64,000 bases of DNA from Rhizophagus clarus (GCA_015698045.1 BLAL01000027.1:374501-438500), one strand, 5' to 3'. Positions 1 to 13,035 are shown, counted from the first letter of the stretch. Made by a program: numbers and translations. Notes: generated by a model from the sequence alone, not told the origin.

Positions 1-676
1 ATATACAGGATTAAATTATTGAAATTTACCTATTTTAGAATCGAAAGTATTTCTAGATTTATATATGATACATACTGTACAGGACAATGGACAGTACCAA
101 CTCCCGTCATAAAACGTAGACATTGCGTAGATATTGCGTAGATATGCTTCGCTTCGGATAAATGCCTTTCACGAGTCATTATTATATTGTAGTTGCGTAT
201 GACTAATATGAGAAAATAAATCTTTCAGGACACAATAATTTTAATCGATTGGTTAAAAATGATGATCCAAGTAATAAAAAAATTTACGAGTTGCATAACG
301 CTTATATTTCGTAGATTTCTCCAATTGGATTACAAGTAAAAAAGAATAACGCAATATAATTTGTAGTATCACTTTTTTATGAAAATCTAATTGGTTAATG
401 ATATATATTAAAAAGAATAACACAAAGATTGATGAGATGATGTACATAATAAATTATGTACTTCCTTTTAATAAGTAATTTGTAAATTTGTACCAGTTAA
501 ATTCGCTTTTTCTATTTTTATAATGAAAGTTTAAAAGATAAGAATAATATTAAATATTAGGACGATTATTAAATATAATTCAATTCGAAATAAATTATCT
601 TTTTTCTTCTTTTATTCTAGTTATAATAAATAATATAATATTTCCATTTTTTTTTAATAAAAGAATTTTATATAAT
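1..676. other. Intergenic, no gene seen
   Basis: AT-rich spacer with no convincing open frame; the longest frame here is low-complexity and lacks homology I recognise. The last 60 bases before the next ATG are T-rich and may be the 5' leader of the downstream gene. Confidence 0.6.
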
Positions 677-2359
677 ATGAAAAGTTTTAAGTCTCAAACA
701 AAGTCAACTACAAGACTTTCTGTTTCGTCCATAACTCCCATTAAAAAATCGAGTACAATGACAACAACAACTAATACAAAGACAAAACCTAAAACAACAA
801 CAAAAACTTTATCTAATAAAGATTCGAAAGTTACAACAACTTCATCCAAAGTTTCAACAACAACAGCAACAACAACAACAAAGAATTTTTCTTCTTCGAA
901 ATTATCTACAACAGCCAAAACTTCAACCACTTCAACAGGTAAAAATTTACCAAAAGAAAATAGAAATTCCAGGCATATAAATTCAAAAACATCAACAACA
1001 TCATCATCTACTACAGTTAAGAAGAAAACAAAGGAAAAGCAAGAAAAAATTAATACAATTTCAACAAATTTACCAATTTTAGAAAATGAAGTAAAAAGTC
1101 CGATACGTTCAGAAATAAATAGTGTTATGCATGAAATAGAAAAGTTTCGTACCAATTTACATGAACTTAGTAGAGTACAAGAAAAAAGAAATGAAAATAT
1201 ATCATCATCAAAGAATTTAGGATTAATTCAAGATGAAATGATGATACAAGCGGTACAAAATCAATTATCAGTAGTAAGGCAACATATAACTTCAATAATG
1301 GATAATTATAAATCGGATGAAAATTTATTAACAGTTATTATGACTTATAATGAAGAAGTTAATATAGCATTACAAGAAGCATTACAAGAGGTACCAAAAT
1401 TATATCAATCACATTTAAAACCTCCACCTTCACCTTCTTCTTCTTCTTCTTTATCATCACAATTTAATGATTATATTTCAGTTAATGATCCTCAACAAAT
1501 TATTGAATCTCAAAAAATACAAATCCAATTTCTTGAAAAAGCAAATTTTAATAATGTTGTCCAATTAATTAATGATATAGAAAGATGTCAATTAAATTTA
1601 GAAAATTTTATTAAATTTAATAATAATCTTAATATAAATTTAATTGAATCAAAAATTCTTTTACGCAAATATGATATAAAAATTGATTTAGATAATTTAT
1701 ATGAGAAAAATTTAAAATATTATAAAGTTTTATTAAGTCAAATATTACAAAGATTATTATTAGAAACTGTATTAGAACATTCTGATATTTATTTTACCGG
1801 TTCATTATCTCAAAATAATGATTCAAATGATAATGAATTATTTCAACAACAACAACATCATCATCATCAACATCATCATCATCATCATCAATTTACAAAA
1901 ATTAATCCCGAAGTTTACGCTGTTTTGGGATCAAATGGTTTTGATGGATTTGAACATCCTTTCGTGGAATTTGTTGGTGAAAAATTGATTGAAATAATTG
2001 AAAAATATTTTGTTATAGAAAATAGACAAAAATCTATTAATTTGGCAAATGAATTAATTCATAATATTATAAATGTTTTTTATTTTAGAATGCAATCACA
2101 AGATCCTACCGCTCATTATAAATGGTTAGAATATGGTGAAGATTTAGATTTAGAAATTATGTCAATTATAGATTATAATACTTATTATAATAATGTTTCT
2201 TTACCTGGTGATTATATTAATGATGAGGATTTCGATGCAGTCGGAATCTGTTCTTTTCCTGTAATAGGAAAAAGGTTGAAAGATCAAGATAAATCAGAGG
2301 TTTATACTAAAGCAAAAGTTTTACCCAATAAGATTAGATTTAGCCATCAAGATATTTAA
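677..2359 (+). CDS. Hypothetical low-complexity protein, 560 aa
   Basis: One uninterrupted exon. Residues 1 to about 125 are almost entirely Thr/Ser/Lys, basic and surely disordered. Residues about 145-250 are charged and likely alpha-helical or coiled coil. A Ser/Pro stretch follows near 250-262, then a second helical region to about 375. A His/Gln run sits near 390-408. The C-terminal 150 residues look like a globular fold, with a W-L-E-Y-G-E-D motif and a hydrophobic segment just before it. I recognise no family. There is no signal peptide or membrane segment. The ATG is the first in frame after a T-rich leader. The non-repetitive C-terminal half and lack of internal stops make this a real gene, of unknown function. 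Confidence 0.75.
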   Translation: MKSFKSQTKSTTRLSVSSITPIKKSSTMTTTTNTKTKPKTTTKTLSNKDSKVTTTSSKVSTTTATTTTKNFSSSKLSTTAKTSTTSTGKNLPKENRNSRHINSKTSTTSSSTTVKKKTKEKQEKINTISTNLPILENEVKSPIRSEINSVMHEIEKFRTNLHELSRVQEKRNENISSSKNLGLIQDEMMIQAVQNQLSVVRQHITSIMDNYKSDENLLTVIMTYNEEVNIALQEALQEVPKLYQSHLKPPPSPSSSSSLSSQFNDYISVNDPQQIIESQKIQIQFLEKANFNNVVQLINDIERCQLNLENFIKFNNNLNINLIESKILLRKYDIKIDLDNLYEKNLKYYKVLLSQILQRLLLETVLEHSDIYFTGSLSQNNDSNDNELFQQQQHHHHQHHHHHHQFTKINPEVYAVLGSNGFDGFEHPFVEFVGEKLIEIIEKYFVIENRQKSINLANELIHNIINVFYFRMQSQDPTAHYKWLEYGEDLDLEIMSIIDYNTYYNNVSLPGDYINDEDFDAVGICSFPVIGKRLKDQDKSEVYTKAKVLPNKIRFSHQDI

Positions 2360-4196
2360 TGATATTTAAAAAACGCGTCACAAAAATTTCCTTATTCTCC
2401 TAAAAAAAAATTTTTTTTTTTTTTTTTCCTAAAATAAAATAATATCAATTAATCATCTTTTAAGGATTACTAAGTTAAGCATGATGTTACATAAATGTTG
2501 TGATTATTACTGTATGACAAGGAATTAATTTCACAATAGCTGCGGAATTACGTGTCAGATGAATAATATAAAGAAATTAAAGAAATGCACTGTAATGTTT
2601 GAGTAAATGTATTAAATAGTTTTGAATTATCATTGAAAAGAATAACGTAAATTTAAAATAAAAAAAAAACAATAGAAAATTTATTATGAAACATATTAGA
2701 GAAATAAATTTTCTTCGGTTTCATTTTAAAATGATTTGATATTATGAAAATCAGGTGTAACAATAATTTTAAATGAGAAAATTGGTCATCAAATGAGGAA
2801 AAAGAAAAAGTAGGTCAACAATAGAAGCTAATTAAGAAATTTTTGGCTGGATTTTCTATGTTATAAAAAGTTAAAAGGTTGATTAAAAAAGAAACTAATT
2901 TGCTTTTTTCTTCTTAATTATATATATTTAGTAATTTGGAATTTTGCTTTTTTGTCAAAACTTGATTTTTATGGTAGGATTTTATATGTGGGCATAGATC
3001 GGATAATTTATAACACTTAATAAAAGTGCGTGGCTTGAGTGATATGACACAATGCAATATAAATCAAAATAGAGCCGTTTAAAATTACGTTCTATGACGC
3101 ACTGTGCGGTACAAAACAATACAATACGTCATTATGACATCATTACGTCATTTTGGGTTTCACGAAAAAAATGAAAATAACCCTAAATTGCAGCGGAAAT
3201 TAGATAGTAGCTTATTTTGGACTTGGAATTGATTGAAATTTATATATTATAATTTATACTAAATATTGAAAGGGAAAAATATTACTGTAATCAGTAATGT
3301 CTGATTTGCTATGGCATGAGTGAATTCCGGGCTCCGCCCGGTCATTATCTTTATTTCTTTAATGATGAAATGTCTTCATTTCGTCATTCATATAGTACTA
3401 CAATACTCTCCCTTTTAGTCGACGTTAAAAAAAAAAAAAAAAAAAAAATTATTCATTTCTAATTAATTCTTCCTTGTTCGTGAAGTTTTCGTAGTTTTAT
3501 TATTGACTCACTACGTTTAGTGCTTGTTACTATTGTTTACGAATTTTTTACCGACCCATTCCACTCATCACAAATATATAAAGACTTTTTTTTTTTTTTT
3601 TAGCTTTGGATTTTTTTTCCCTATAATTTAGTTATTGAATTTAACCTAAAATATAAAAGAAGTGATTTAAAAATTTTTTGATCTGTCAAACCGAAAATAT
3701 TTTATAAAAAGGTACTTTCCAGCTGACTTTTTTTTTTTTTTCTTTCTTGCGTCCTAACGTGTTTTAAAAATTAGTAAAAAAAAAAAAATATTCATTTACT
3801 CTAAAGAAAAGATAATATACGTGAGGACAAGAAAAGGTATTGGGTCTTAATTTTAGATTTAAGCAGGACGAATAGGTTCCAAACCTAAATTCTGGAAAGT
3901 TATTCAACATATAATGATAAATACAAGGATTAATTTGGAAGACTTTAGAAGGAATAAAAATTATGTTTCATAATTATATAGTTAATCTAATCTTTTAATT
4001 CCATGCTTTAGTTAATCAAATATTTGGCTTTAAGGTTTTAAGAGAGCGTTGATCTATATCATTTATTGAAAATACAATATTATTTCTTTTTTTTTTTTTT
4101 TGTTTTTCCTTAGATTCGATTCTCAAGAGTGAAATTTGAGGAAAATAAAAAAAAAAAAACTTTGACGACATTACCAAATATCAAACATACTGAAAT
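2360..4196. other. Intergenic spacer with poly-T tracts and one GC hairpin
   Basis: No supported gene. It contains several 14-22 base A or T runs. A short segment near 3,105-3,155 is rich in TACGTCA-like words (tacgtcattatgacatcatt and neighbours). A GC-rich perfect hairpin at 3,327-3,341 is listed separately. The final 100 bases probably include the 5' leader of the histidine kinase. Confidence 0.6.
3327..3341. repeat. GC-rich perfect hairpin in AT-rich DNA
   Basis: CCGGGC-TCC-GCCCGG: a 6-bp perfect stem with a 3-base loop in DNA that is otherwise about 75-80% AT. A second hairpin of the same design lies at 31,135-31,149. Function unknown. Confidence 0.6.
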
Positions 4197-7100
4197 ATGG
4201 ATAACACGAACTCTTTTTACGCTACTGTACTTGAAAATTCCTCACCAACTCTGGTAACAGATATTACTGGACGTATTCTTTATGTTAATAGACCTGCTTT
4301 ATGTTTACTGGAGAGATGTCGCCCATTTAAGAGACCAAATTCAAATATTATTAATGATGATCCAGAACCAAGTTCTTTTATAGATAGTCATTATTCATCA
4401 ATAATTGAACCTCTAGATGCATATGAAGCTACATCACTGCGTAATCATTTAATGAACAATGTACAGATTTTAAGTAAGCGTACTCATGTTTGTCGGACGA
4501 TTAAATGTAGAACATTTTCAACAAAAAGACCTATCATGCTTGAATTTTCGACGCGTACATGTACGTATCAAGAATTTTTTGTTACGGATAAAAATATTTT
4601 AGGAGAGAAAAGTTTCTCCGCACCTTCTTCACCACCAAAGAATGATGATATGTATTTAAGAAATTCTTCCGTAATTTCTTCAAATACATCGAGTTCTGTT
4701 GATGGTAAGGAAGGTATTGAAGGTGATAATGAAAATGAGGGAGGGGACGATGATGATGATGATGAGAACGAACAATTTTTTGATGCAAGAGAGTATTCAG
4801 AAGATGATATCTTAGAAAATAATAATAAATTAGAACAATCTGGAAATAATAATAATAATAATAATGTTGTGAATGATGATTTAAATAAAAATTCATATCA
4901 TAGGACAAATAGAACGGAACAATTAAACCCTAAAACTCAAACAATAACTGATAGTCAATTGTTATCCGTTGTAGGTTCAACCGAGGCCACAAAAAATTTA
5001 ATATTGATTAGTACAATCCGAGATGTAACCGATTCAAAATTTCAAGAGTTTGTATTAAATGAAGCTGATCATCGCATGTCGATTACATATGACGTAATTG
5101 GGATTATCACAGAAGTTTCTAGGTCTTGTAAATCAATTCTTGGCTATGAACCAGATGAATTGCTCGGTGTTGATGGTTATAATTTTATTCATCCTGATGA
5201 TATTACTAAAGTTCGAGAATTCCACGCTAAACGCGCTCTAGAAAACTATGGTACTACCCTACAAAGACACTCTTTTCGTCATTTAAAAAAAGATGGTAGC
5301 TATTGTTTATTGGAGATATGGTCCCAAGGTATTCAACCAGATGGTTCTTGGTCATTTGTAAGTTTTAATATAACGGATGCTTCTGAGCATCTAATGGAAA
5401 ATCGTAATATGTGCGAACCAACTTTTATCCGTAAATTATTACCAAAAAATGTCGAAGGAGAATCTCGAGATAAAGTAACCAATAATTTTGTATCTTTCAT
5501 TTGTCACGGTATGTATCTAGTTTTACATTTATCGCATTTGTTTCTCGATAGGAATGATCGTTGCTATTAAAAAAAAAAAAAAAAAATTTGAATTTTATAT
5601 AATATGTGGTAAACACGTATCGTATGTATGTATGTAGATCGTTTACTAATTATTCATAATTTTCCTTACACGCATAATTTAGAACTTCGGAATCCATTAA
5701 ACGGGATAATTGGTTTCACATCTCTTATATTAGACACCGAACTTTCTGAGCAACAACGTGATTTTGCCGAAGCTATTTCATCCATAAGTAGTTACATGTG
5801 CAATATTATTAACCAATCACTTGATCTATGTCAAACTCAATCTAGTCGTTCGACATCTTCGGATATTGGACCTTTAAGATTGCGTGAGATAGTTGAGTTT
5901 GGTTTTTTAACGGTCACTGTACTAGCTAGAACTAAAGGCACCGAACTTAAATTGCAAGATCAATTGAGCCATTTACAAACGGCTGGTCAAAAGTATCAAT
6001 CGATTAACGGCACCATGTCAAAAAGCGTTGAAAATAAATGGTATGGAGATGAGGATATTGTGCGAAAAATTTTATTGAATTATTTAACAAACGCGATCAA
6101 ACATACTGGTTCTGGAGTAGTAACAGTACGCCTTGAGGTGGAATCCGATAAGTTACAAAATGGCAAGGAAGGATTTATGGCCAAGTGTTCAGTTGAAGAT
6201 ACTGGTCCTGGAATACCACAAAAGGACCTTAAACGCCTTTTCTTGCCATATTCCAAATTAGTTTCATCATTTGGTGAATTGAAAAGTTTCAAGGAAGGAA
6301 ATAATGGTACAAGATCACCTGATAATCATCAACAATCACATAGGAGTTCGGGTTTAGGGTTAAGTATTTGTAAAGAGTTAGCTGATAAAATGGGTGGTAA
6401 AGTTGGTGTAGAAAGTGTAATGGGCAAAGGCAGCACTTTTTGGTTTACGTTTCCGGTGTATACTAGTATGCCCGAAAATATTGATGATGAACCCGATACT
6501 TCGAGCGGTGGAAATGAAAATCTAGATAGTGGAAAGTCTGTAAAAGATGAATTCTGGACAAAATCATATTCAAATGGCGTTTTTGAAGATGATCAGGAAA
6601 ATTTAAATAAGGCTAGTGATGTTAGATCTTTGACTTCAGGAAATTCATCATCAAGTCCGAATTCCACTGAAACTAACTCAAATGACGAGTTAAAATCTGG
6701 AAATCGTCGAAAGCATCGAAAGCATAGGAAACCCGCAAAGGTTCTTATGGTCGAAGATAATGAAATTAATCAACGAATCGCTTTGCAGTATTTGGAAAAA
6801 ATGGGAGAGAAGGTTACAATAGCTGCAAATGGTATAGAGGCATTAGAGAAGATGAAGAATGAGACTTTTGACATTCTTTTTATTGACCTACAAATGCCTT
6901 ACATGGTAAATAATATTTTAAATTACTTAATTGATGTTTCACGTATTTATTTATTTATTTATGTTTTTTTTAAGGATGGGTATACTTTAACTCGTCGAAT
7001 AAGGGAAGCTGAGCGTGAGGCTGAGCGTGAGGCTGAACAAGAAACATGTCAGTGTGATAAACAAGATTGTGGATTATCATCATATAATAATGCATCAGAA

Positions 7101-7682
7101 TCCTCCACACCTCCACCTACTCCACCTACTCCACCGGGATCATCATCAGCACCAACAAATGGTCATCAATCAGTTATTCCTTTATTTTCATTGACGCAAT
7201 CTCCGTCATCATTATCTCCATTACAAATAAGCACACGATCGCCAAGAATGTCAAGCGCATCATCATCAACATCATCTAATTATTCATCATCATCTTCGTC
7301 TTCAGAGTCCTCCTCTTCATCCTATTCATTGCCATCTCCAACCACCTCTGGATCAACAAAGAACAATGTACCACATCAGTCCGTTCCATCGTCTCCTCCA
7401 ATATCGCCTCCATCATCTCACAAACGCCATAAACATATACCTATTGTAGCGTGTACTGCTAATGTTTTAGATGAGCAAGAAGGTAGATGTAAACAACATG
7501 GAATGGACCGTTTTTTAAGCAAACCATACAAAATGGAACAGATGAAACAGTACATAGAAGAACTAGTGGAAAGTGATGATGAATCATTGCCTGGCAAAGA
7601 TGAAAATAATAATTATTTACCAATTAAGCAAATCAATCAAACCAATAATTATGAAAAAAACTTGTCCATAGCGCCTATATAG
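4197..7682 (+). CDS. Hybrid histidine kinase (PAS-PAS-HisKA-HATPase-REC), 3 exons
   Basis: Exons 4197-5508, 5683-6905 and 6975-7682 join in frame to 1,080 aa. The first junction restores the H-box, CH|ELRNPLNGIIGF, with phospho-acceptor His437. PAS-like domains lie at about 10-110 and 290-398, separated by an Asp/Glu/Asn-rich linker. The ATPase domain shows an N-box (NYLTNAIKHT, near 570), G1 (DTGPGIP) and G2 (GLGLSICKEL, near 662). The receiver starts near 790 (VEDNEINQ). Its phospho-acceptor is Asp839 in FIDLQMP, and the second intron sits just after that loop. The receiver closes with PIVACTAN and the conserved Lys of SKPYKMEQ near 1,028. A Ser/Pro-rich insert of about 130 residues splits the receiver. 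No transmembrane segment is seen, so this is probably a cytosolic sensor feeding a His-Asp phosphorelay to an HPt protein and then a response regulator. The signal sensed is unknown. Confidence 0.93.
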
Positions 7683-7988
7683 AATTACCTACGCTGACAG
7701 CATAGTTTATTAAATACATGACATTTATTATTGATTTAATTCATTGTTACATATTAATTCTATTTGGAATATATTACATATACAGATCGAGCGTAGAAAA
7801 AAAATTACATACCATTCTTTAACTGTTGATCAGCTTAATCATTTTCCTTGTATTTTTATTAACCTTATATTTAGTTTTCTTAAATACCTTCTCAACCCCC
7901 CCTTCTTGTGTATATTTTTTGTTCACTTCCCCCCTTATATATTAATATTATAAACCTGATATATAGTTATATCAGAGAAAAATTCATT

Positions 7989-8022
<34 letters not shown>

Positions 8023-8582
8023 GGATATACGTGTATTTAAAGGATCATCGCAGGTTCGTTCTATTAAATACATTTTGTTAGAGTCCAACATTTTTTTTTC
8101 TATCGCATTCATTTCAAAAAATTATTAAACTATATACGTTATATGTATATAAATTATTATGTTTATAATAAAAGATTATTATAATAATATTAAAAACTTG
8201 ATTTGAAATTGTCAAATTTTCCAAGTGCATTTAAAAAAATTTACAAAATCACGTGAACAATAAAGATGGCGAAGAAGTACAAGAGTGATCATCATTTTAA
8301 AAGAGAAAAGTTTTCAATAGCGAGTTTTTGCTTTCTCTTTCAAACTTCCTAAATTAAACCTCGTTTATCTGCAATTCGGAAAAATTTATGTTGCTACGGC
8401 AAAAATGTCAAACACAATCTTATTGACAGTCACATAAATAGAAATTTTGGATGAAAGTAATGCATAATGTAACTATATATATTCATTTGCATCAAATATA
8501 TTCTTTAATGGGTAATAAGTTTGTAAGAAAAGAACTTTCTTGTTTCTTTCTTCCCTTCGAAACTTTGATCCTTTTATTTAAT
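7683..8582. other. Intergenic, no gene seen
   Basis: Contains the kinase 3' region and long T/A homopolymers near 7,988-8,025. A 28-codon ATG frame starts at 8,264 and ends before the glycosyltransferase start; it could be an upstream ORF or chance. Nothing else is supported. Confidence 0.5.
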
Positions 8583-10801
8583 ATGTTCTCACGTATCATT
8601 ATAGTAATAATATTTTTGTTCTTTATAAAAAATTTTGTCGGTATTGAAGCAGGAATTCATGATAAGTCGACTATAATAATACAAGAACAACTTCAACTTA
8701 ATAAACTTAATGTAAATTATTTTAATCATAATGAAACAAAACATATTTTAGTTGGTTCAGTTGGAGGTAAATTGAATAATTTTATAATTTAATAGATATA
8801 AGGATTTTGAAAAAAGGTTTTTTTTGATGAGATGAATGCTAATACTAGGATGGAGTAATATCCGACCTTTAATAGAAATTTGTAAGATTTTAATTGATCG
8901 TGGACATAATGTAAGTGAGAAAATCCTTTATTTTATTTCATTCATTAAAAATTTTTTTTTAAAAAAAACTTTTTTTTCTTTCTTCTTATCAAAGATAACA
9001 TTTATTTCACCAAGACCATCATTACTATCATTGACTGAAGAAGATTATTATTGGTTACAAAATTCTTCAATAGTTCATCATATTCCATCAGGACCTTCAT
9101 TTAATATAAAAGATATTCCAGAATATCAAAAAATTATTACAGAAGAAAATAATATTGAAATGTTTGGATACTTACAAAATCATTTTAATTCAAAGTATTT
9201 AAATTATTTTAATTTATATAAAAAAGTTGCTAATGAAATGAAAAAAGTTGATTTATTTTTTTGTGAATTACTTTTAAATGAGGCTTGTATTGATGTTGCA
9301 TGGTTAATGAAAAAACCTTTGGTTACCATATCATCTAAATTATGTAAGTAATATTTCAAATATTTCTATAATTATTTTTTATCTTTATATTTATATAACA
9401 TAATACTAATAATAATATCATCATAATAAAAAAAAAAAGCAATGCAACATGCACCATACAAATCCGATCCAATGATAGGATGTAATGTAAATATGGAACA
9501 AGAAACATTTTTAAAGAGATTTAAGTGTGCAATTATTACACCTGTTCAAACGAATTATATTCTCTATCCTTATAATAAAGAATTAAATAAATTAAGAAAA
9601 AGTGTGGGGATTAAAAGTTTAAATTCCTTTGAAAAATTACACAATTCATTATTTTTAGCTGATACATTTTTTGGTTTTGAGGTACTAAATTTAATTTATT
9701 GATTTTATTATTACTATGATTATTATTTTAATAATTAATAATTTAATATTTTCTTATAATTAATTAAAGATTTCACGTCCAACTTCTCCACTTTATCAAG
9801 TAAGTATATTATAATAATAGAATTTATTTATTTGTATAATAATTTATATATTTAAATATATTTAGGAAATCGGACCGATAATGGCAGATGAGTACAAAAC
9901 ATTACCAAAAGAACTTTATAATTTCATAACTCTACATAGAAGGATTGTATTTATCAATTTTGGAACACAAGTTTATACAACATCAAAGAATAATGCAATT
10001 CTTCTTCAAGCATTTATTGAAGCAATAAATAATAGAATAATAGATGGGATAATTTGGACATTTAATTCAACATCCATAGAGTTATTTCCACCAAACATAA
10101 CACTTTCAAATAACAGAATCGTTAATACATTAAATATACTAGATAATAATTATCATCCAAGTATTTATTTTACAGATAATTTAAAATCACAATTTTCAAT
10201 ATTAAATCACAAAAATATTATAATACATTTAACTCATGGAGAATTAGTAAGTATTTATGAATCTTTATATACAGGAACACCAATGTTATTATTACCTATT
10301 GCATTTGATCAATTTGGTAATTGTGAAAAATTATTAAAAAATAATGTTGGATTATTACTTTCCAAAAATTCACTTGAAGTTCAAGATATTATAAATAAGA
10401 TTAAAATATTACAAACAGATAAAAAAATATTTTTGAATATAGAAAGGATGAAAAATTTAGTTATAATAAATTGTAAAAGAAAATATAGAGCAGCCGATTT
10501 AATCGATTTCGTTTTATATTCAAACAAATTAAATAATTTAAATTGTAAAGATGAGGAAAGAGAGAAATGTGATAATAATGAAGATTTAAAAGTTTGGATT
10601 ACACCTGAATCAAGAATGGGTTTCATAAAGGGAAAATATTTAGATATTTACGTTTTATTTTTTTTTATATGTTTAATAATTACTTTTATTATCATTTTAA
10701 CAATTTGGAAATTTTTTAAATTCTTAACTAGATTTTTATATTCATATTTTATAATTCTAAAGCATAATATTTTAAGAAATAATCTCTCTTTTTTTTTTTA
10801 A
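8583..10801 (+). CDS. Membrane UDP-glycosyltransferase (GT1 family), 6 exons
   Basis: Exons 8583-8766, 8849-8910, 8995-9343, 9440-9681, 9770-9799 and 9866-10801 join in frame to 600 aa; every junction is GT-AG. The ATG at 8583 is preferred because it is followed at once by a hydrophobic signal peptide. The first splice rebuilds LVGSVGGWSNIRPL, typical of the GT1 N-domain start. The C-domain carries the UDP-sugar signature near residues 410-441: HLTHGELVSIYESL, then GTP, then DQFGN. A hydrophobic anchor near the C-terminus (ILTIWKFF region) is followed by a short basic tail, as in ER-anchored UGTs. Exon 5 is only 30 bases. Family knowledge: such enzymes move a sugar from a UDP-sugar to a lipid or small acceptor such as a sterol. 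The acceptor here cannot be told. Confidence 0.9.
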
Positions 10802-12080
10802 TAAATGAGATTTGCAATAATCGATTTATCGGTATCGGCATAACGTTCTATTAAAAGAAAGATTTTTTTTTTTTTTCGCGAATCAACCTAAAAATGCAAA
10901 TCTTTCCTTCTTTGTTAAAATTAAGGAGTTAAGTAAAACTAATGGTCGATCTTTTATTCTGCTTATTTACCGTAATAATATGATGCCTTATGTCAACGTA
11001 ATTTCAGGTTCCTTATTTACGTGTAATATAGTTTATATAGCTATTTTAATCGAACAATTAATTAGTTACTTAAAATTCAGTTACATGTAGTTTAAATAAG
11101 GAATTTACAATATTAGAAGAGTTTTAAATTAAATGTGATGAATAATGTCTTAATGAACAATTTCGTGTTCATTGTCATTATGTAACGTTTTCTAATTGTG
11201 TTAATTGTGAAACGTGGAATGATGAAAAAAATAAGGGATGATTGTTTTCTTTTATTTAAAATAATTATTAATTAGGTAAAGAAAAACTATAATGGAAAAA
11301 ACTTTAAATAAAACTTTTAATTCTTTGTGTCTGGGCAAATTGGCGTGTATGGTATCATAATTCTGTAATCATTATAATCATTTTACAGTTCTTATGATCA
11401 AGAAGAAGATGTGAAGAATTTTTTTGTACTTGTTATTAAACATAAACGGTTAATAAGATTGTCGATGTATACATATAATAGTATAACATGATTCAGGAAA
11501 GTAAAAAATGATAGACTTCATGAGTTTTCTAATTACATCATGTACATATAAAATCCTGCGGAAAATCCCGAACACCCGAGGAGAACAAAAAAAAAAATAT
11601 TTATTTTTAAAGTTATCTAATTACAGGGATTGTGGGAAACATTTTTATCCAATAATGAATGATATGATACATTACACACATACGTACTTCTATAAATATT
11701 TCTTGGCGAAAAAAATAATAATATCCTGTTCGGGTTATTCTATTGTTGTTCATGACACCATCAATTCTTTTTCCTTAACGAACCTTTCTAGAATTATTTT
11801 TTTATGTGAAACTTGTATCAAACTTTACAATGCCTTTGCTTTTCTTTATACTCAAAAGTAAATATTTTTCACATGAGTAATCTTTCACAAAAATTGTATA
11901 TATACTCGTTAAATCTGCTCTCTTTTTTCAACAGAAAAATATTCAAAAAAAAAAAATTAAATAAAATTACTTCAATTCATAAAAAAAAAAAACAAATAAA
12001 TTTTTTTTTTATTTTTTAAAAAAAAAAGCAAACACCCAAAAAAAAAAGAAAAAAAATCTATTCAATATTTCATAATAAAC
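10802..12080. other. Intergenic, no gene seen
   Basis: Open frames here are short, run through homopolymers and show no family resemblance. Dense A-runs between 11,940 and 12,060 directly precede the next gene. Confidence 0.6.
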
Positions 12081-13035
12081 ATGGTTCGTCTTATAACTTT
12101 GACACTTTTTCTTGCACTTATTTCTTTTGCCTCTGCTCGTGAGTATTTTTTCTTTTTTTTTTTTTATTTCTATAAATCTTCATATAAAAGAGATCGATTC
12201 AAATAAAATAAATAAAGTTCCATACGTCCACACGAAACGAAAATTCAATATCATTTTACTTAAAAATCTGATTTTTTTAAAATTCAGAGCTCGTGGTAAT
12301 AAATACTCCATCCGGACCTCTCACACAAGGAGCGAATGTCCCAATCACTTGGCAAATGAACGGACCAGCTACTCAACCGGGAGATTTGACGGTTATCAAT
12401 AAAGCCACACAAAACACGTCAACAATATCAAATAATATAGATCTTAATGCTCAGACATTCACTTGGATTGTCGATGTGGTTCCTGGAACGTATAATCTCG
12501 CTCTTAACGATGGATCTGGAAACAAATTTTCTGGACCATTTGATGTAGTAGCAGGTATGTTCATTCCTATTTTTTTTTTTATAAAGAAGCTTGAAATTTG
12601 TAATTTTTGCTTATTTTTTTTAACATAAATTCTAGCACAATCTGCAGCTCCAGGCGCAGCTCCAGGTGCAGCTCCAGGTGCGGCTCCAGGTGCGGCCCCA
12701 GGTGCAGCCCCGGGCGCTGCCCCAGGAGGCGCTGCTCCACCTGCCCCACCTGTCAAGGAACCTGCTAAAGGAACTCCCAAAGGTGGTCCAAAGACTCCAA
12801 CTCCTAATGCTCCCCCAGCATTTTTAGTAGCAAGTATGTACTCTTGATATAAATATCTTACTCAAATTTAATAAATTAAATTAACGTTAAAATTTTTCCA
12901 AAAGGCCCATCTCAATCAAGCCAATCTCAACCATCTCAATCAACGACAGCACATAACTCCGCTTCCACTAAATCGGCATATGATCTTTTATTAGGTCTTA
13001 TGACCGTTGCCGTTATTATGGTACACTTTGCCTAA
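12081..13035 (+). CDS. Secreted Kre9/Knh1-like wall protein, probably GPI-anchored, 4 exons
   Basis: Exons 12081-12138, 12288-12554, 12636-12833 and 12905-13035 join in frame to 217 aa. Exon 1 is a signal peptide (LFLALISFASA). Exon 2 encodes one compact beta domain (start INTPSGPLTQG, then PITW, ending LNDGSGNKFSGPFDV). This matches the fungal Ser-Thr-rich GPI-anchored/Kre9-Knh1 N-terminal family. Exon 3 is a tandem A-A-P-G repeat (seven copies) followed by a Pro/Lys linker. Exon 4 is Ser/Gln-rich and ends in a hydrophobic tail (LLLGLMTVAVIMVHFA) with no charged residue after it, as expected of a GPI-attachment signal. Each exon therefore matches one protein module. Likely location is the plasma membrane or cell wall; its role in beta-glucan assembly is family inference only. 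Confidence 0.88.

Noticed and set aside
694-1155. Minus-strand 153-codon frame opposite the first gene
   Set aside because: It is the reverse reading of the Thr/Ser/Lys-rich segment; its Val/Phe/Leu richness follows from that repeat, and the plus-strand frame is far longer.
12451-12780. Minus-strand frame rich in Gly-Ala-Pro
   Set aside because: Complement of the AAPG repeat in the wall protein exon, crossing its intron; not a gene.
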